NCBI GenBank assembly: GCA_035551615.1
Contig: DASZNC010000030.1
Coordinates: 1 to 64,000, forward strand
DNA from: JAKCDU01 sp035551615
Lineage (GTDB): Bacteria > Actinomycetota > Acidimicrobiia > Acidimicrobiales > Palsa-688
DNA: 64,000 nt
Reading direction: 5' to 3'
Shown: positions 51,274-64,000 of the stretch, piece after piece
Layout of the letters: each line of letters starts with the position of its first letter
Numbering within the stretch: position 1 is the first letter of the stretch
Position numbers and translations under genes: made by a program
Notes under the pieces: generated by a model
Seen by the model: the letters and a program-made list of their open reading frames with translations, nothing else
Told to the model about the DNA's origin: nothing
Databases searched by the model: none

Positions 51274-52123
51274 TCGCCACCGCCCAGTCGATGTGGGCCC
51301 GCAGGTGACCGCCGATCCCCTGGCCCCGGAGGCCGGGATCGACATACACCTCGGTGTTGACGCCGTCGGGGCCGGACCGGGCCCGGGCCCATCCGGCCAG
51401 GTCGCCCTGACAGTGGGCGGTGAGGACGATGTCGCCGGATTGATATCCGGTATCGGCCAGTTCCGCGAACCGGGGATCGATCAACCGGCCCCGGGTCAGC
51501 TCGACCATCAGGCCGCCGGTACCGATCCGGGCCGGTGATCCGAGGCCGGCATCGGCGACCGGGACCCACTGCCGGCCGGCCTGCTCCTCCAGGAGCACCA
51601 CCCGGTCGACGGGCACGACCGCGCTGTAACCGGCCAGCGCCTGCAGGCAGGCCGGGATGCGGTCGGGCTCGATCCCATCGGCGACGGTCACATGGGGCAC
51701 CCACGGCCACGACAGCCGCCGTTCGAGCGGTGGGCGGAACACCGCGTCCCGCAACGCCGTCAGGCGGTCCACGTCGCCTCCGACGGCCAGGTACAGCACC
51801 GGATTGTCGGGCATGAAGGTGCTGATCCGGCCCAGTGTGAGCACGAACGGGGGGACCGCCGCCGCCGCCTCCCGGAGCCGGCCGAGGGCATCGCCCAGTT
51901 CCGCCCGCCGGACGTTGACCGGCGGCACCAGCGTCAAGTGGGGCGGGATGCGGGCCAGGCTGGGATCGCCGACCGCGCGGCGCAGGCCGTCCACCTCGTC
52001 AGCCACCGGCGGGTCCACGACCACCGCCACGCCGAACCGCCGACGTCCGCTGGATGCCACCGGTGCAGTCTGCCCGCTGAATGACGCCGGCAGTAGCGAC
52101 CTGGCCACCGGTCCCTCGACCAA
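51233..52123 (-). CDS. 2'-5' RNA ligase/CPDase-like domain fused to a short GNAT domain
   Basis: 296 aa. Residues 28-190 form a 2H-phosphoesterase domain with two HxTx motifs: HLTL (His62) and HVTV (His144). Residues 200-296 resemble a GNAT acetyltransferase, with EVYVDPGLRGQGIGGHL carrying the acetyl-CoA pyrophosphate loop at 266-271. The GNAT part stops about 25 residues after that loop, so motif B appears missing. The 2H fold hydrolyses cyclic phosphodiesters or ligates RNA ends. Start uncertain: TTG 52123 is used; GTG 52108 and GTG 52060 are possible. Confidence 0.75.
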   Translation of the reverse strand: MVEGPVARSLLPASFSGQTAPVASSGRRRFGVAVVVDPPVADEVDGLRRAVGDPSLARIPPHLTLVPPVNVRRAELGDALGRLREAAAAVPPFVLTLGRISTFMPDNPVLYLAVGGDVDRLTALRDAVFRPPLERRLSWPWVPHVTVADGIEPDRIPACLQALAGYSAVVPVDRVVLLEEQAGRQWVPVADAGLGSPARIGTGGLMVELTRGRLIDPRFAELADTGYQSGDIVLTAHCQGDLAGWARARSGPDGVNTEVYVDPGLRGQGIGGHLRAHIDWAVATTRSGPPRTTTAS

Positions 52124-52189
52124 CCGCCGGACCCGATTCCCCAGGGCGACGAGGCCGAGGTCGACGGGGCGGCAACTAGCATTGGGCCC

Positions 52190-53455
<1,266 letters not shown>

Positions 53456-53465
53456 GGTTCGTCCC

Positions 53466-54572
53466 ATCAACGGATACGCCGACTACGGCGTCGTCGCCGC
53501 AGTAGCTGCGGTCGTCACCTGGCTGGCGACCTTCGCCGTCCGCCGGCTGGCGCTCCGCTTCTCGATCATCGTCCTGCCCGACCCCGAGCGGGTCCACGAG
53601 CAGCCGACGCCGACCGTCGGCGGGGCCGCCATGTACATGGGCCTCCTGGTCTCGATGATCGTGGCGTCGCAGTTGCCCGGGCTGGCCGACCTGTTCCGGG
53701 GCAGCTCCGATCCGCTGGGGCTGGTCCTGGGCGCGTCGATGATCTTCGCTGTCGGCGTGGTCGACGACGTCCGGGACATGTCCGCCCCGGCCAAGATGTC
53801 CGGCCAGATCCTGGCCGGCATGGTCCTCTACCTGTTCGGCGTGAACATGCTGTACTTCCGGACCCCGCTGGCCGGCACGGTGGTCCTGTCCGCCGATCTC
53901 ATCCCGATCCTGACCGTCGTGTGGGTGGTCGGTATGGCCAACGCCATCAACCTGGTCGACGGCCTGGACGGCCTGGCCGCCGGCATCGTCGCCATCGCCG
54001 CCGCCGCGTTCTTCTTCTACTCCCACCAACTGGTGGCCGCCGGCACCATCCAGCCCAGCAGCGGCGGGCTGTTCTGCGCCATCGTCGTGGGCGTGTGCGC
54101 CGGTTTCCTGCCCCACAACTTCCACCCGGCCCGCATCTTCATGGGCGATGCCGGCGCGCTGATGCTCGGACTGTTGATGGCGGCCGCCACCATGTCCGTG
54201 GTGGGCCAGACCGACCAGGACTTCAGCGGGCGGACCTACTTCTTCTTCGCCCCGGTGCTGATCCCGTTCCTCATCCTGGGCATCCCGATCCTCGACACCG
54301 CGTTCGCCATCGTCCGGCGGGCCGGCCGGCGCACCAACCTGTCCGCCCGCGATATCAACCATCTGCACCACCGCCTCATGCGGCTGGGCCACGGGCAGAC
54401 CCGTTCGGTGCTGATCCTGTGGACGTGGACGGCGCTTCTGTCCGGCCTGGTGCTGGTCCCGTCCTACCTCAAGGGCAGCCTGTCGATCGTGCCGTTCGGC
54501 ATCGCCGCACTGGCGGTGGCGCTGTACACGCTTTTCGGCGTGCGCGGCCGGACCGCGGCCGAGAAGAACTGA
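53466..54572 (+). CDS. WecA/MraY-family phospho-sugar polyprenyl-phosphate transferase
   Basis: About 368 aa, about ten membrane helices. Family motifs: VGVVDDVRDM (DD), NLVDGLDGLAAG, PARIFMGDAGALMLG and NHLHHRLMRLGHGQ. Transfers a UDP-sugar phosphate to undecaprenyl phosphate, starting a cell-envelope glycan; homologous to actinobacterial wecA/rfe genes next to atp operons. No ATG/GTG/TTG lies near the expected N-terminus: the only in-frame upstream start (TTG 53271) is deep in glyA and the next ATG is inside the first conserved block. An ATC at 53466 lies 7 nt after a TAAGGT box, so a leaderless AUC start is proposed. Confidence 0.85.
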   Translation: MNGYADYGVVAAVAAVVTWLATFAVRRLALRFSIIVLPDPERVHEQPTPTVGGAAMYMGLLVSMIVASQLPGLADLFRGSSDPLGLVLGASMIFAVGVVDDVRDMSAPAKMSGQILAGMVLYLFGVNMLYFRTPLAGTVVLSADLIPILTVVWVVGMANAINLVDGLDGLAAGIVAIAAAAFFFYSHQLVAAGTIQPSSGGLFCAIVVGVCAGFLPHNFHPARIFMGDAGALMLGLLMAAATMSVVGQTDQDFSGRTYFFFAPVLIPFLILGIPILDTAFAIVRRAGRRTNLSARDINHLHHRLMRLGHGQTRSVLILWTWTALLSGLVLVPSYLKGSLSIVPFGIAALAVALYTLFGVRGRTAAEKN

Positions 54573-54980
54573 CTAGAGCGCAGCCGCCTCGACGCGTACC
54601 TGTGCCCACTTGAGCTCGGTCTCCGCATAGCGGTCGCCGTCCGACCCGGCGGCGTCCACCTTGGCCTGCGCCTCGCCCACCTCGCGCTCGGCCACCCCGC
54701 CGTCGATCTCGTCGGGTCGCTCGGCGATGTCGGCCAGCATGATCACGTGGTTGTCCTTGACCTCCACGAATCCGCCGTGGACGGCGATGGCGATCTCGGT
54801 GCCCTCGGCGTCGGCCGGGTTGACGATGCGGACGACGCACGGGTCGAGGGCGCCGATGAAGGCCTCGTGGTCGGCCAGGAAGGCGATCTCGCCCTCCACC
54901 GTCTTGCAGACGATCATCTCCGCCTGCCCCGCGTACAAAGTGGCAGAAGGCGTGACCAGGTCGAAACCAGTGGTGGCCAC
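54573..54980 (-). CDS. atpC: ATP synthase epsilon subunit
   Basis: 135 aa. N-terminal beta sandwich (FDLVTPSATLYAGQAEMIVCKTVEGEIAFLADHEAFIG) plus a short helical C-terminus. Central-stalk subunit with inhibitory function. Last gene of the atp operon; its stop abuts the stop of the convergent WecA-like gene with no spacer. Confidence 0.96.
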   Translation of the reverse strand: MATTGFDLVTPSATLYAGQAEMIVCKTVEGEIAFLADHEAFIGALDPCVVRIVNPADAEGTEIAIAVHGGFVEVKDNHVIMLADIAERPDEIDGGVAEREVGEAQAKVDAAGSDGDRYAETELKWAQVRVEAAAL

Positions 54981-54984
54981 CGGC

Positions 54985-56421
<1,437 letters not shown>

Positions 56422-56463
56422 CTCTGCTCCTCGGTGGGATGTTTCTCAGGAAAAAGGAGTGGG

Positions 56464-57414
56464 CTACGCCGGCTCGGCGACCGGCGCATAGGTGTCGTGG
56501 GACGGGCCGGAGTCATCTCCGCCCTTCTCCTGGCGAAGCGCCTCGGCGCCACCGACGATCTCCATGATCTCGGTGGTGATGGCGTCCTGGCGGGCCCGGT
56601 TCATGACCCGGCGCAGGTCCTTGATCAGCTCGTCGGCGTTGTCGGTCGCCGCCTTCATGGCTCGCTGCCGGGAGGCGTGCTCAGAGGCGGCCGATTCCAG
56701 CAGGGCGGCCAGGATCTCGGCCTCCAGCCAGCTGGGCAGCAGCCGGTCCAGGATCTCGGCCGGCTCCGGCTCGAACTCGTACACCGCCGTTGAATGCTCG
56801 GCGTTGCCGTCCTCGCCCGATTCCTCGGGGACGAGCGGGACCAGCTGCCGGGTGGTGACCGCCTGGGTGCCCATCGACACGAAGCGGGTGTACACCAGCT
56901 CGATGCGGTCGAACTCGCCGGCCTCGAACTTGGGGATCACCTCGCCCACGACCAGCCGGGCGTCGTTGTACGACGGCCGGTCGGACACGCCGATGAGGGA
57001 GAACAGGATGGAGTGGTTGCGGTAGCGGAAGTAGCTCTCGCCCTTGCGCCCGACGGCCACGATCTGGACATTGCGGCCGGCCGCCTGGTGGTCGCGCACC
57101 ATCCGCTCGACGGTGCGGATGACATTGGCGTTGTAGCCACCGGCCAGGCCGCGGTCGGCGGTGATGAGGACGATGGCCACGTTCTCGGCGGACTCGACAT
57201 CACGGAACAACGGGTGGTTACTGGTATCGGGCGAGTCGGCCAGGTGGCTGACCACCTCACGGATCTTGGCCACGTACGGGCGCGCCGCGTTGATGGCCTG
57301 CTGGGCCTTGACGATGCGCGACGCGGCGATGAGCTCCATCGCCCGGGTGATCTTCTTGGTGGATTCGACGCTGCGGATGCGGCGCCGTAGTTCCCGTTCC
57401 TGGCCACCGGCCAT
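56464..57414 (-). CDS. atpG: ATP synthase gamma subunit
   Basis: 316 aa. Rotor shaft: N-terminal coiled coil (RRRIRSVESTKKITRAMELIAASRIVKAQQAI) and C-terminal MKAATDNADELIKDLRRVMNRARQDAITTEIMEIVGGAEAL. Has a C-terminal extension of about 20 residues (GGDDSGPSHDTYAPVAEPA). Nine bp after atpA. Confidence 0.97.
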   Translation of the reverse strand: MAGGQERELRRRIRSVESTKKITRAMELIAASRIVKAQQAINAARPYVAKIREVVSHLADSPDTSNHPLFRDVESAENVAIVLITADRGLAGGYNANVIRTVERMVRDHQAAGRNVQIVAVGRKGESYFRYRNHSILFSLIGVSDRPSYNDARLVVGEVIPKFEAGEFDRIELVYTRFVSMGTQAVTTRQLVPLVPEESGEDGNAEHSTAVYEFEPEPAEILDRLLPSWLEAEILAALLESAASEHASRQRAMKAATDNADELIKDLRRVMNRARQDAITTEIMEIVGGAEALRQEKGGDDSGPSHDTYAPVAEPA

Positions 57415-57423
57415 AGCTAGCTC

Positions 57424-58943
<1,520 letters not shown>

Positions 58944-58944
<1 letters not shown>

Positions 58945-59867
58945 CAGTGGCGCTCTCCTGTGGTGATGTTTGCCTCGGGCATGATGAGGCGTTCTTTGAG
59001 AAGTTCGAGTTGGCGACGGGCGCTGGCGTCCACCACCAGGTCGCCGATGGTGGCGACGAAACCGGCGACCACGCTCGGATCGACGGTCACCCGGACGTCC
59101 ACGTCGCGACCGACGGCCCGCCCGAGGGCGGCGGCCAGCTGTCGACGCTGATTGTCGTCGAGTTCGACGGCCGAGCGGACCTCGGCCAGGCGCCGGTTGG
59201 ATTCGGCCGCGACCCGGTCGACCAGAGTGGTCAGCAGGGCTTCGAAGTCGCGCGGCCGACCGACCTGGGTGGCATAGGTCGCTAGCGCCAGCGCGGCTGG
59301 GCTGACCTTGTCCTTCAGGAGGTCGGAGACGATGGCCCGACGGGCTTCTTTGCTGTAGTCCCGGCTGGACAGGGCGGCCCCCAGCTGCTCGGAGCCGGCC
59401 ACGACGCGGGAGAAGCGGAACAGCTCATCCTCCAGATCGCCGATGGCCTTCTCGCCCTGGACCGTCTCGAGGATGGCAGAGGCGTAGCCGTCGACGCGCT
59501 CCTCGGCGCCGGAGACGCCGAGCACGATGTCGGCGATGGGCGCCTCGCCGCGCTTGGCGGCATCCAGGCGGGCGGCCAGCCAGGCCACATCGGCCGGTGT
59601 CTCGCTGGCCCGGGCTGCGCCCAGCACGAACGAGAGCAGGCGCATCGTGGTGGCGCCGACGTGCTGGGAGAAGAGGTCGGTGACCACACCGCGCCGCGCT
59701 TCCAGGGCCACGCCGGGATCGGCCAGCGCCCGACGGAGATCGTCGGAACCTCCGATCACGCCGTTGACGGCCGCCAGCTCCGATGCCAGCGTGCCCAGGC
59801 TGGACTCGCCGGTAGGGGCGGCCAGCTGGATCACTCCGTCGGTGTAGCCACGGATGCTCTGTCGCAC
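58944..59867 (-). CDS. atpH: ATP synthase delta subunit with duplicated N-terminal domain
   Basis: 307 aa, against about 180 in most bacteria. The extra length is an internal duplication of the helical OSCP domain: residues 4-106 and 124-226 align (for example ALADPGVALEARRGVVTDLF with ALSSRDYSKEARRAIVSDLL). The C-terminal domain (230-300) is normal. Peripheral-stalk subunit. Extended delta proteins occur in other actinobacteria, including the mycobacterial b-delta fusion. GTG start abuts the atpF stop. Confidence 0.94.
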
Positions 59868-60383
59868 CTAGGCGTTCCCTCCGGAGGTCGACCCGGCGGC
59901 GACCTCGTCGATGGTGCGGTTGATCAGCGCCGACTGGGCGTTGCGGTCGATGCCCTCACCGAGGACCTTCTCGGCGACGGTGATGGCCAGATCGGCCGCC
60001 TGCTGGCGCAGTTCGGCCTCGGCCCGGCGGGCCTGGGCGTCGACCTCGGCCTGGGCCGCAGTGACGATCCGGTCGTATTCGACCTCGGCCTGCTCGCGCT
60101 TCTCGTTGCGTGCCTGATCGGCCATCTTGTTGGCCTCTTCCACGACCGAGCGGGCCTGGGCGCGCGCCTCGGCGACGATGCGCTTGTACTCCTCCTCGGC
60201 CTCCGTGTTGCGCCGCTTGGCCTCCTCGGCGTCGATCATCGCCTGGTTGATGACCGCCTTGCGCTCGTCCATGACGGACTGGATGCGCGGGAGCAGCCGG
60301 CTGAGGACGAAGAGCACGATGAGGAAGGCGGCCAACTCGACGAAGAACGTCCCGTTGGGGACCAGGAAGTTGGAGGCCAACAT
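59868..60383 (-). CDS. atpF: ATP synthase b subunit
   Basis: 171 aa. One membrane helix (about 13-33: FFVELAAFLIVLFVLSRLL) then a long charged helix for the peripheral stalk. ATG at 60383; a GTG directly before it (60386) is possible, with GCAGG nearby as ribosome site. Separate from atpH, unlike the mycobacterial fusion. Confidence 0.95.
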   Translation of the reverse strand: MLASNFLVPNGTFFVELAAFLIVLFVLSRLLPRIQSVMDERKAVINQAMIDAEEAKRRNTEAEEEYKRIVAEARAQARSVVEEANKMADQARNEKREQAEVEYDRIVTAAQAEVDAQARRAEAELRQQAADLAITVAEKVLGEGIDRNAQSALINRTIDEVAAGSTSGGNA

Positions 60384-60392
60384 CACCTGCGA

Positions 60393-60653
60393 TTACCCCT
60401 TGGCGAGAACGAAGACGAACAAGGCCATGAAGGCCAGGTTGATGAAGTACATGCCCTCGACCAGACCGACGATCAGGAACATCGTGGTGTAGAGACGGCC
60501 CTGCACCTCGGGCTGCCGGGCGATACCGGCGATCGTCTGGCTACCGGCCAGGCCGTCGCCGACGGCGGCGCCGATGGCCCCGCCTCCGAGCGCCAGACCG
60601 CCGCCCACGAAGGCGCCGGCCAGCTCGATGGCCTTCTCAGTGCTTGCTGCCAT
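60393..60653 (-). CDS. atpE: ATP synthase c subunit
   Basis: 86 aa, two membrane helices. GGGLALGGGAIGAAVGDGLAG is the Gly-rich helix packing motif, and Glu66 in IVGLVEGMYFIN is the proton-binding carboxylate. The absence of the extra polar Na+ ligand pattern suggests proton use. Confidence 0.97.
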   Translation of the reverse strand: MAASTEKAIELAGAFVGGGLALGGGAIGAAVGDGLAGSQTIAGIARQPEVQGRLYTTMFLIVGLVEGMYFINLAFMALFVFVLAKG

Positions 60654-60677
60654 TTGTAGCTTTCTCCTGTCTAGGGA

Positions 60678-61418
60678 TCAGTGCCCGCCCTCTTCGACGG
60701 CGAACTGGTAGTAGAGAAGGGTCAGCAGGGCGAAGATGAACGCCTGCATGGCCCCGATGAACATGTCGAACAGCTTCCACACCGGGGTCAGGATGAGACC
60801 GAAGGCGGAGAGCTTGGGGAACGGGAAGCTGATCAGGAGGGCGATCATGATGCCCCCTGAGAAGAGGTTGCCGAAGAGCCGCAGGGCCAGCGTCAGTGGC
60901 TTGGTGACTTCTTCGATGATGTTCAGCGGGGCCATGGCCACCGGCGGACGGAAGTAGTGCTTGACGTAGGGGCCGATGCCCTTGGCCCGTATCGAAGCCC
61001 CGGTGAACATGATGAACACGGTGATGCCCAGCGCGTAGGTCAGGTTGACGTCGGCGGTGGGCGCCGGTGAGTAGTCGGTGTTGTGGAAGATGCCGGGGAG
61101 GATCTCCAGCCAGTCGGCCACCAGGATCAGCATGAAGATGGTGATGCCGAGCGGGACCACGTGGCGGTACTTGGGGCCGAGCGTGTTCTCGACCTGGTTG
61201 CCGGTCGTCTCGACGACGAACTCCCAGAACAGCTGCAGGCGGCCGGGCTTGTCGACCGACGCGTTGCGGGCCAGGTACCAGGCCATGCCGATGACGACGA
61301 TGCAGGCGACCCCGGTCGTCCAGATGGTGTCCAGGTTGAACTCGAGGCCACCGAGCTTGCGGGTGACGTGATCGCCAACCGGGATGTTGATGGCCGGGAG
61401 GCGGGCGGCACTAAGCAT
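60678..61418 (-). CDS. atpB: ATP synthase a subunit
   Basis: 246 aa, five to six membrane helices. Essential Arg in LALRLFGNLFSGGIM; proton half-channel residues in the final helices (MQAFIFALLTLLYYQFAVEE). ATG overlaps the atpI stop by 8 nt. Confidence 0.97.
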   Translation of the reverse strand: MLSAARLPAINIPVGDHVTRKLGGLEFNLDTIWTTGVACIVVIGMAWYLARNASVDKPGRLQLFWEFVVETTGNQVENTLGPKYRHVVPLGITIFMLILVADWLEILPGIFHNTDYSPAPTADVNLTYALGITVFIMFTGASIRAKGIGPYVKHYFRPPVAMAPLNIIEEVTKPLTLALRLFGNLFSGGIMIALLISFPFPKLSAFGLILTPVWKLFDMFIGAMQAFIFALLTLLYYQFAVEEGGH

Positions 61419-61836
61419 CGGCCACCGTCCCGTCCTGGAGCCCGGCCCGGTGGTACCGGAACAGGGTGATCAGGGCGCTGCCGAGCATGACGCCCTGGAA
61501 GAGCGCCAGGCCGCCCATCACGCCCCAGCCGACCGGCTGGTCCACGATGAGCAGCCCGATGGCCACCGCCGTGCAGACTCCGAGGCGCAGGGCCACGCTG
61601 CCGGCGAACGGCTTGCGGTGCAGCGTCCCTTCCGGGTCGGTGAATCGCATGGCCGACGACTGGAACACACGGTGGTTGAGGATGGCCAGGATCAGGCCCA
61701 AAGCGATACCGGGCACGAAGTACGGCTGTCCGATCAACATGGCCACCCCGGCCGCCAGCGCTCCGATGATGATGGAGGCGATGGCGGTGCGGCGCACCAC
61801 CCGTTCGATTTCACTGAGAGGTATGGCAGTCAGCAA
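61411..61836 (-). CDS. atpI: ATP synthase subunit I
   Basis: 141 aa, four predicted membrane helices. Assembly factor-like protein encoded first or second in atp operons; helps c-ring assembly in some bacteria. TTG start is forced because an in-frame TGA stop lies four codons upstream. Overlaps atpB by 8 nt. Confidence 0.8.
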   Translation of the reverse strand: MLTAIPLSEIERVVRRTAIASIIIGALAAGVAMLIGQPYFVPGIALGLILAILNHRVFQSSAMRFTDPEGTLHRKPFAGSVALRLGVCTAVAIGLLIVDQPVGWGVMGGLALFQGVMLGSALITLFRYHRAGLQDGTVADA

Positions 61837-61905
61837 GGTCTTTTTTGCTCATCCAAAAGATTGATTTGCGGTGCGCGTGAGTTTAGCTCGCGGGTACAGA
61901 AAACC

Positions 61906-62136
61906 TCAAAAGAAGCGCTTCCAGCTGGCCCTCGTCGCCAGCACTCCAGCCACGATCCCGAGCAGGAGCCCGACGAACATGAAGAGAGGAAGCGTGCCCA
62001 GAGATCGGTCGACCAGCCATCCCACGACCAGGCCGCCGCCGAGACAGACAGCGTTCATCAAACCCAGTCCGGCGAACTCCATGATGCCGGGAGAGGGCTT
62101 CTTGTCCACGTCGGTGAGAGGGTAACCGGCCGTCAC
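61906..62136 (-). CDS. AtpZ/AtpI-like small membrane protein
   Basis: 76 aa with two membrane helices (GIMEFAGLGLMNAVCLGGGLVVGWLVD and LPLFMFVGLLLGIVAGVLATRAS), the pattern of AtpZ-type F0F1 accessory proteins (AtpZ/AtpI pairs). GTG start within a TCACGTGA palindrome (62133-62140). First gene of the atp operon. Confidence 0.8.
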   Translation of the reverse strand: MTAGYPLTDVDKKPSPGIMEFAGLGLMNAVCLGGGLVVGWLVDRSLGTLPLFMFVGLLLGIVAGVLATRASWKRFF

Positions 62137-62158
62137 GTGAGCATTTCACGAGTGTGAA
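62133..62158. promoter_or_regulatory. Palindromes at the start of the atp operon
   Basis: TCACGTGA (62133-62140) covers the atpZ start codon and TTCAC-N4-GTGAA lies at 62145-62158. These may be a protein-binding site near the operon promoter, but no clear -10/-35 pair is visible. Confidence 0.3.
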
Positions 62159-62219
62159 CACTCCGTGTCGATCAATCGGCACGGTCCCCATCATCCCATG
62201 CCCTACCTGGACGGGCAAC

Positions 62220-62846
62220 TTAGGTGGCGGTCACCTGCAGGATCTCGTCCCAGCCCAGGGTGCCCTGGCGCAGCAGCTTCAGCACCTCGCCGGTGGCGTC
62301 CACCACGGTCGACGGTTCTCCGGCGCACGGCCCGGCGTCGAGCACCAGTTCCACCCCCGGCAGGTCGGCGGCCAGCACCGACGCATCGGTGACCGGTGGA
62401 CGGCCGTGCCGGTTGGCGCTGGTGGTGGCGTAGGGGCCGAACTCCCGGCACAGCGCCAGGGGCACCGGGTGGCCCGGGCAGCGCAGGCCGATGGTTTCAT
62501 CGTCCTCGCCCAGATCTGCTTCCAGGTCGGGCCGGCGGGGCACGACCAGGGTGAGCGGCCCCGGCCAGAACGCCTTCATCAATCGTCGGGCCGGCTCCTG
62601 CAGGTTGGCGGTCAGGTCCAGCGCCTGTTCGAGCCCCGACACGAAGACAGGGAGTTCCACGTTGCGGGGCCGTCCTTTGACCAGGAACAACCGGTCGCAG
62701 GCCCCGGAGTGCCAGGGGTCGGCGGCCAGTCCGTACACGGTGTCGGTCGGCACACCGATGATGTCGCCCCCGCGCAGGGCGTCCACTGCGGCCTGGATGG
62801 CCAGCTCCGGTGGCGGATCGCCCTGGGCGGCGATGATCGTCGTCAC
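62220..62846 (-). CDS. tsaC: L-threonylcarbamoyladenylate synthase (Sua5/YrdC/YwlC)
   Basis: 208 aa. Makes the threonylcarbamoyl-AMP used for t6A37 in ANN-decoding tRNAs. GDIIGVPTDTVYGLAADP, LFLVKGRPRNVELPVFV, WPGPLTLVVPRR and TTSANRHGRPP are the YrdC-fold motifs. Short form without the Sua5 C-terminal domain. Lies 49 bp after prmC. Confidence 0.95.
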   Translation of the reverse strand: MTTIIAAQGDPPPELAIQAAVDALRGGDIIGVPTDTVYGLAADPWHSGACDRLFLVKGRPRNVELPVFVSGLEQALDLTANLQEPARRLMKAFWPGPLTLVVPRRPDLEADLGEDDETIGLRCPGHPVPLALCREFGPYATTSANRHGRPPVTDASVLAADLPGVELVLDAGPCAGEPSTVVDATGEVLKLLRQGTLGWDEILQVTAT

Positions 62847-62895
62847 CGGCGATCCCTGCGCCGTCGGCCCGGTAGATCGTCCTCCGGCTCGTTGG

Positions 62896-63738
62896 TCATC
62901 GGCGGGCCACCAGCGCTCGGCCCCGCCCGGTCAGATCCGGTTTCACTTCGGCATCGGAGAAGCCATACCCGTGGGCCAGACCGATGACCCGGTCGGCCTG
63001 GTGGGGCGCCACCTCGATGACTACTGCGCCGCGCCCGGTGAGCCACTCGGCGGCGGCCGACAGGATGGCGTCCACCGCCTCGGTCCCGAGCGGTCCGGCG
63101 GCGAGGGCGCCGACCGGTTCCCAGTCGCGCACCTCGGCGTCCAACCCGGCCATCTCGACCGTACTTATGTACGGCGGGTTGGACACGACCAGGTCCACCC
63201 GCCCGCGCAGTTCGGCCGGCAGGGCGTCGAACCACGAGCCCTCGACCATCCGCACGCGGGTGGCGGCGAAGCCGGCCAGGCCGGCCAGGTTGGCTCGGGC
63301 CACGGCCAGCGCGTCGCTGGACACGTCCGTCGCCCACACGTCGACGAAAGCCCGTTCCTGAGCCAGCGCCAGGGCGATGGCACCGGAGCCGGTACCGAGA
63401 TCAACCACGGTTGTCCTTTGACCACCGGAAACCCGGTCCAACTCGGCCAGCGCATAGTCGACGACCCGCTCGGTCTCGGGGCGGGGGATCAGGACCCGCC
63501 GGTCGACCATCAGCTCCAGGTGACGGAACGCCCAGGACCCGAGCACGTACTGCAGGGGCTCGCCGGCCAGCCGTCGCTGCACCATCGCCTCGAGGTGCCG
63601 GGCCGCCTTGGCCGGGGCCGGACCGGGCTCGCAGCCCGAGGCTTCTTCGACCATCCATCTGGCCTCCCGGCGGTTTCCCAACCGCTCGGCCGCCTCGGCC
63701 TGGAGGTCCTCCCAAGTCGCCGGGCGGGTCGAGGTCAC
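62896..63738 (-). CDS. prmC: Release factor glutamine N5-methyltransferase
   Basis: 280 aa. SAM-dependent methylation of the GGQ glutamine of release factors. VVDLGTGSGAIALALA (SAM loop) and the catalytic VVSNPPYIS are visible; helical N-terminal domain precedes. GTG start overlaps the prfA stop (GTGA). Confidence 0.96.
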   Translation of the reverse strand: MTSTRPATWEDLQAEAAERLGNRREARWMVEEASGCEPGPAPAKAARHLEAMVQRRLAGEPLQYVLGSWAFRHLELMVDRRVLIPRPETERVVDYALAELDRVSGGQRTTVVDLGTGSGAIALALAQERAFVDVWATDVSSDALAVARANLAGLAGFAATRVRMVEGSWFDALPAELRGRVDLVVSNPPYISTVEMAGLDAEVRDWEPVGALAAGPLGTEAVDAILSAAAEWLTGRGAVVIEVAPHQADRVIGLAHGYGFSDAEVKPDLTGRGRALVARR

Positions 63739-64000
63739 GACGGATCGTCGGCCAGCTGGCGGGCCCGTTCGTCGGCCATCAGCGCATCGATTATCTCGTC
63801 CAGCTCGCCCAACATGACCTTGTCGAGCTTGTAGATCGTCTTGTTGATGCGGTGGTCGGTGACCCGGTTCTCCTTGTAGTTGTACGTGCGGATCTTCTCC
63901 GACCGGCCGCCCCCTCCCACCTGGCTGCGCCGGGCGTTGGACGCCTCGGCCGCGTGGCGGTCCTGCTCCGCCTTCAGCAGGCGGGCCCGCAGCACCTGCA
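63735..64000 (-). CDS. prfA: Peptide chain release factor 1 (C-terminal part, runs off window)
   Basis: Only the last 87 codons are present; the gene continues beyond 64000. QVGGGGRSEKIRTYNYKENRVTDHRIN is the conserved RF1 C-terminal block just after the GGQ loop, which lies outside the window. RF1 reads UAA and UAG. The prfA-prmC-sua5 order upstream of atp genes is common in actinobacteria. Confidence 0.93.
   Translation of the reverse strand, partial: QVLRARLLKAEQDRHAAEASNARRSQVGGGGRSEKIRTYNYKENRVTDHRINKTIYKLDKVMLGELDEIIDALMADERARQLADDPS

Overview
The window is a dense, GC-rich stretch of a bacterial chromosome carrying mostly core metabolic and housekeeping genes. I see no rRNA, tRNA, CRISPR array, transposase or phage gene. 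Several traits point to an actinobacterium: an IclR regulator of the NdgR/LtbR kind divergent from leuCD, a PASTA-domain Ser/Thr kinase, the GlgE alpha-glucan pathway, a prfA-prmC-sua5-atp gene order and many GTG/TTG starts. An Acidimicrobiia-like lineage is my guess from overall gene style; nothing here proves it.

Layout. 0-6.4 kb: MoeZ-like sulfurtransferase, nitroreductase, sirtuin, an unknown conserved protein, an ArsR-type regulator with a small divergent leaderless gene, and a hydrolase. 6.4-25.4 kb: amino-acid biosynthesis. This holds ndgR-leuCD, a protein with a HupB-like tail, serC divergent from aspB-serA, a D,D-carboxypeptidase, ilvBNC behind a leader-peptide attenuator, an esterase, and a gatC-gatA-gatB-ilvD operon followed by an SCP2-like protein. 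25.6-33.1 kb: PASTA kinase, DNA ligase, cysteine desulfurase-mnmA (tRNA 2-thiolation pair) and galT. 33.2-42.7 kb: a compact glgE-treS-mak-glgB operon divergent from glgP, forming a trehalose to maltose-1-phosphate to branched alpha-glucan route plus the glucan-degrading enzyme. 42.7-52.1 kb: meaB, an M20 peptidase, a four-gene envelope-type operon (GT39-like transferase, FAD oxidoreductase, zinc-ribbon protein, small hydrolase), glpX and a CPDase-GNAT fusion. 52.2-64 kb: glyA and a WecA/MraY-like transferase run into the 3' end of a complete F-type ATP synthase operon (atpZ-I-B-E-F-H-A-G-D-C), which is preceded by prfA (cut by the window end), prmC and sua5.

Expression signals. Many genes lack a Shine-Dalgarno sequence and instead have a TANNNT box ending 6-7 nt before the start codon, which implies widespread leaderless transcription; inside operons, genes are joined by GTGA/ATGA/TGATG overlaps. 

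The least explained material lies between converging genes. Every convergent spacer longer than about 130 bp carries palindromes, tandem repeats or a large hairpin. These include an 85% identical 54-nt palindromic element present twice (about 2.0 and 9.8 kb), each followed by an array with a period of about 33 bp, and a 73/72-bp tandem duplication built around an 11-bp inverted repeat at 45 kb. Other convergent pairs abut or overlap. With the ilv attenuator and a WecA-like gene that has no canonical start codon, these are the main candidates for new biology.
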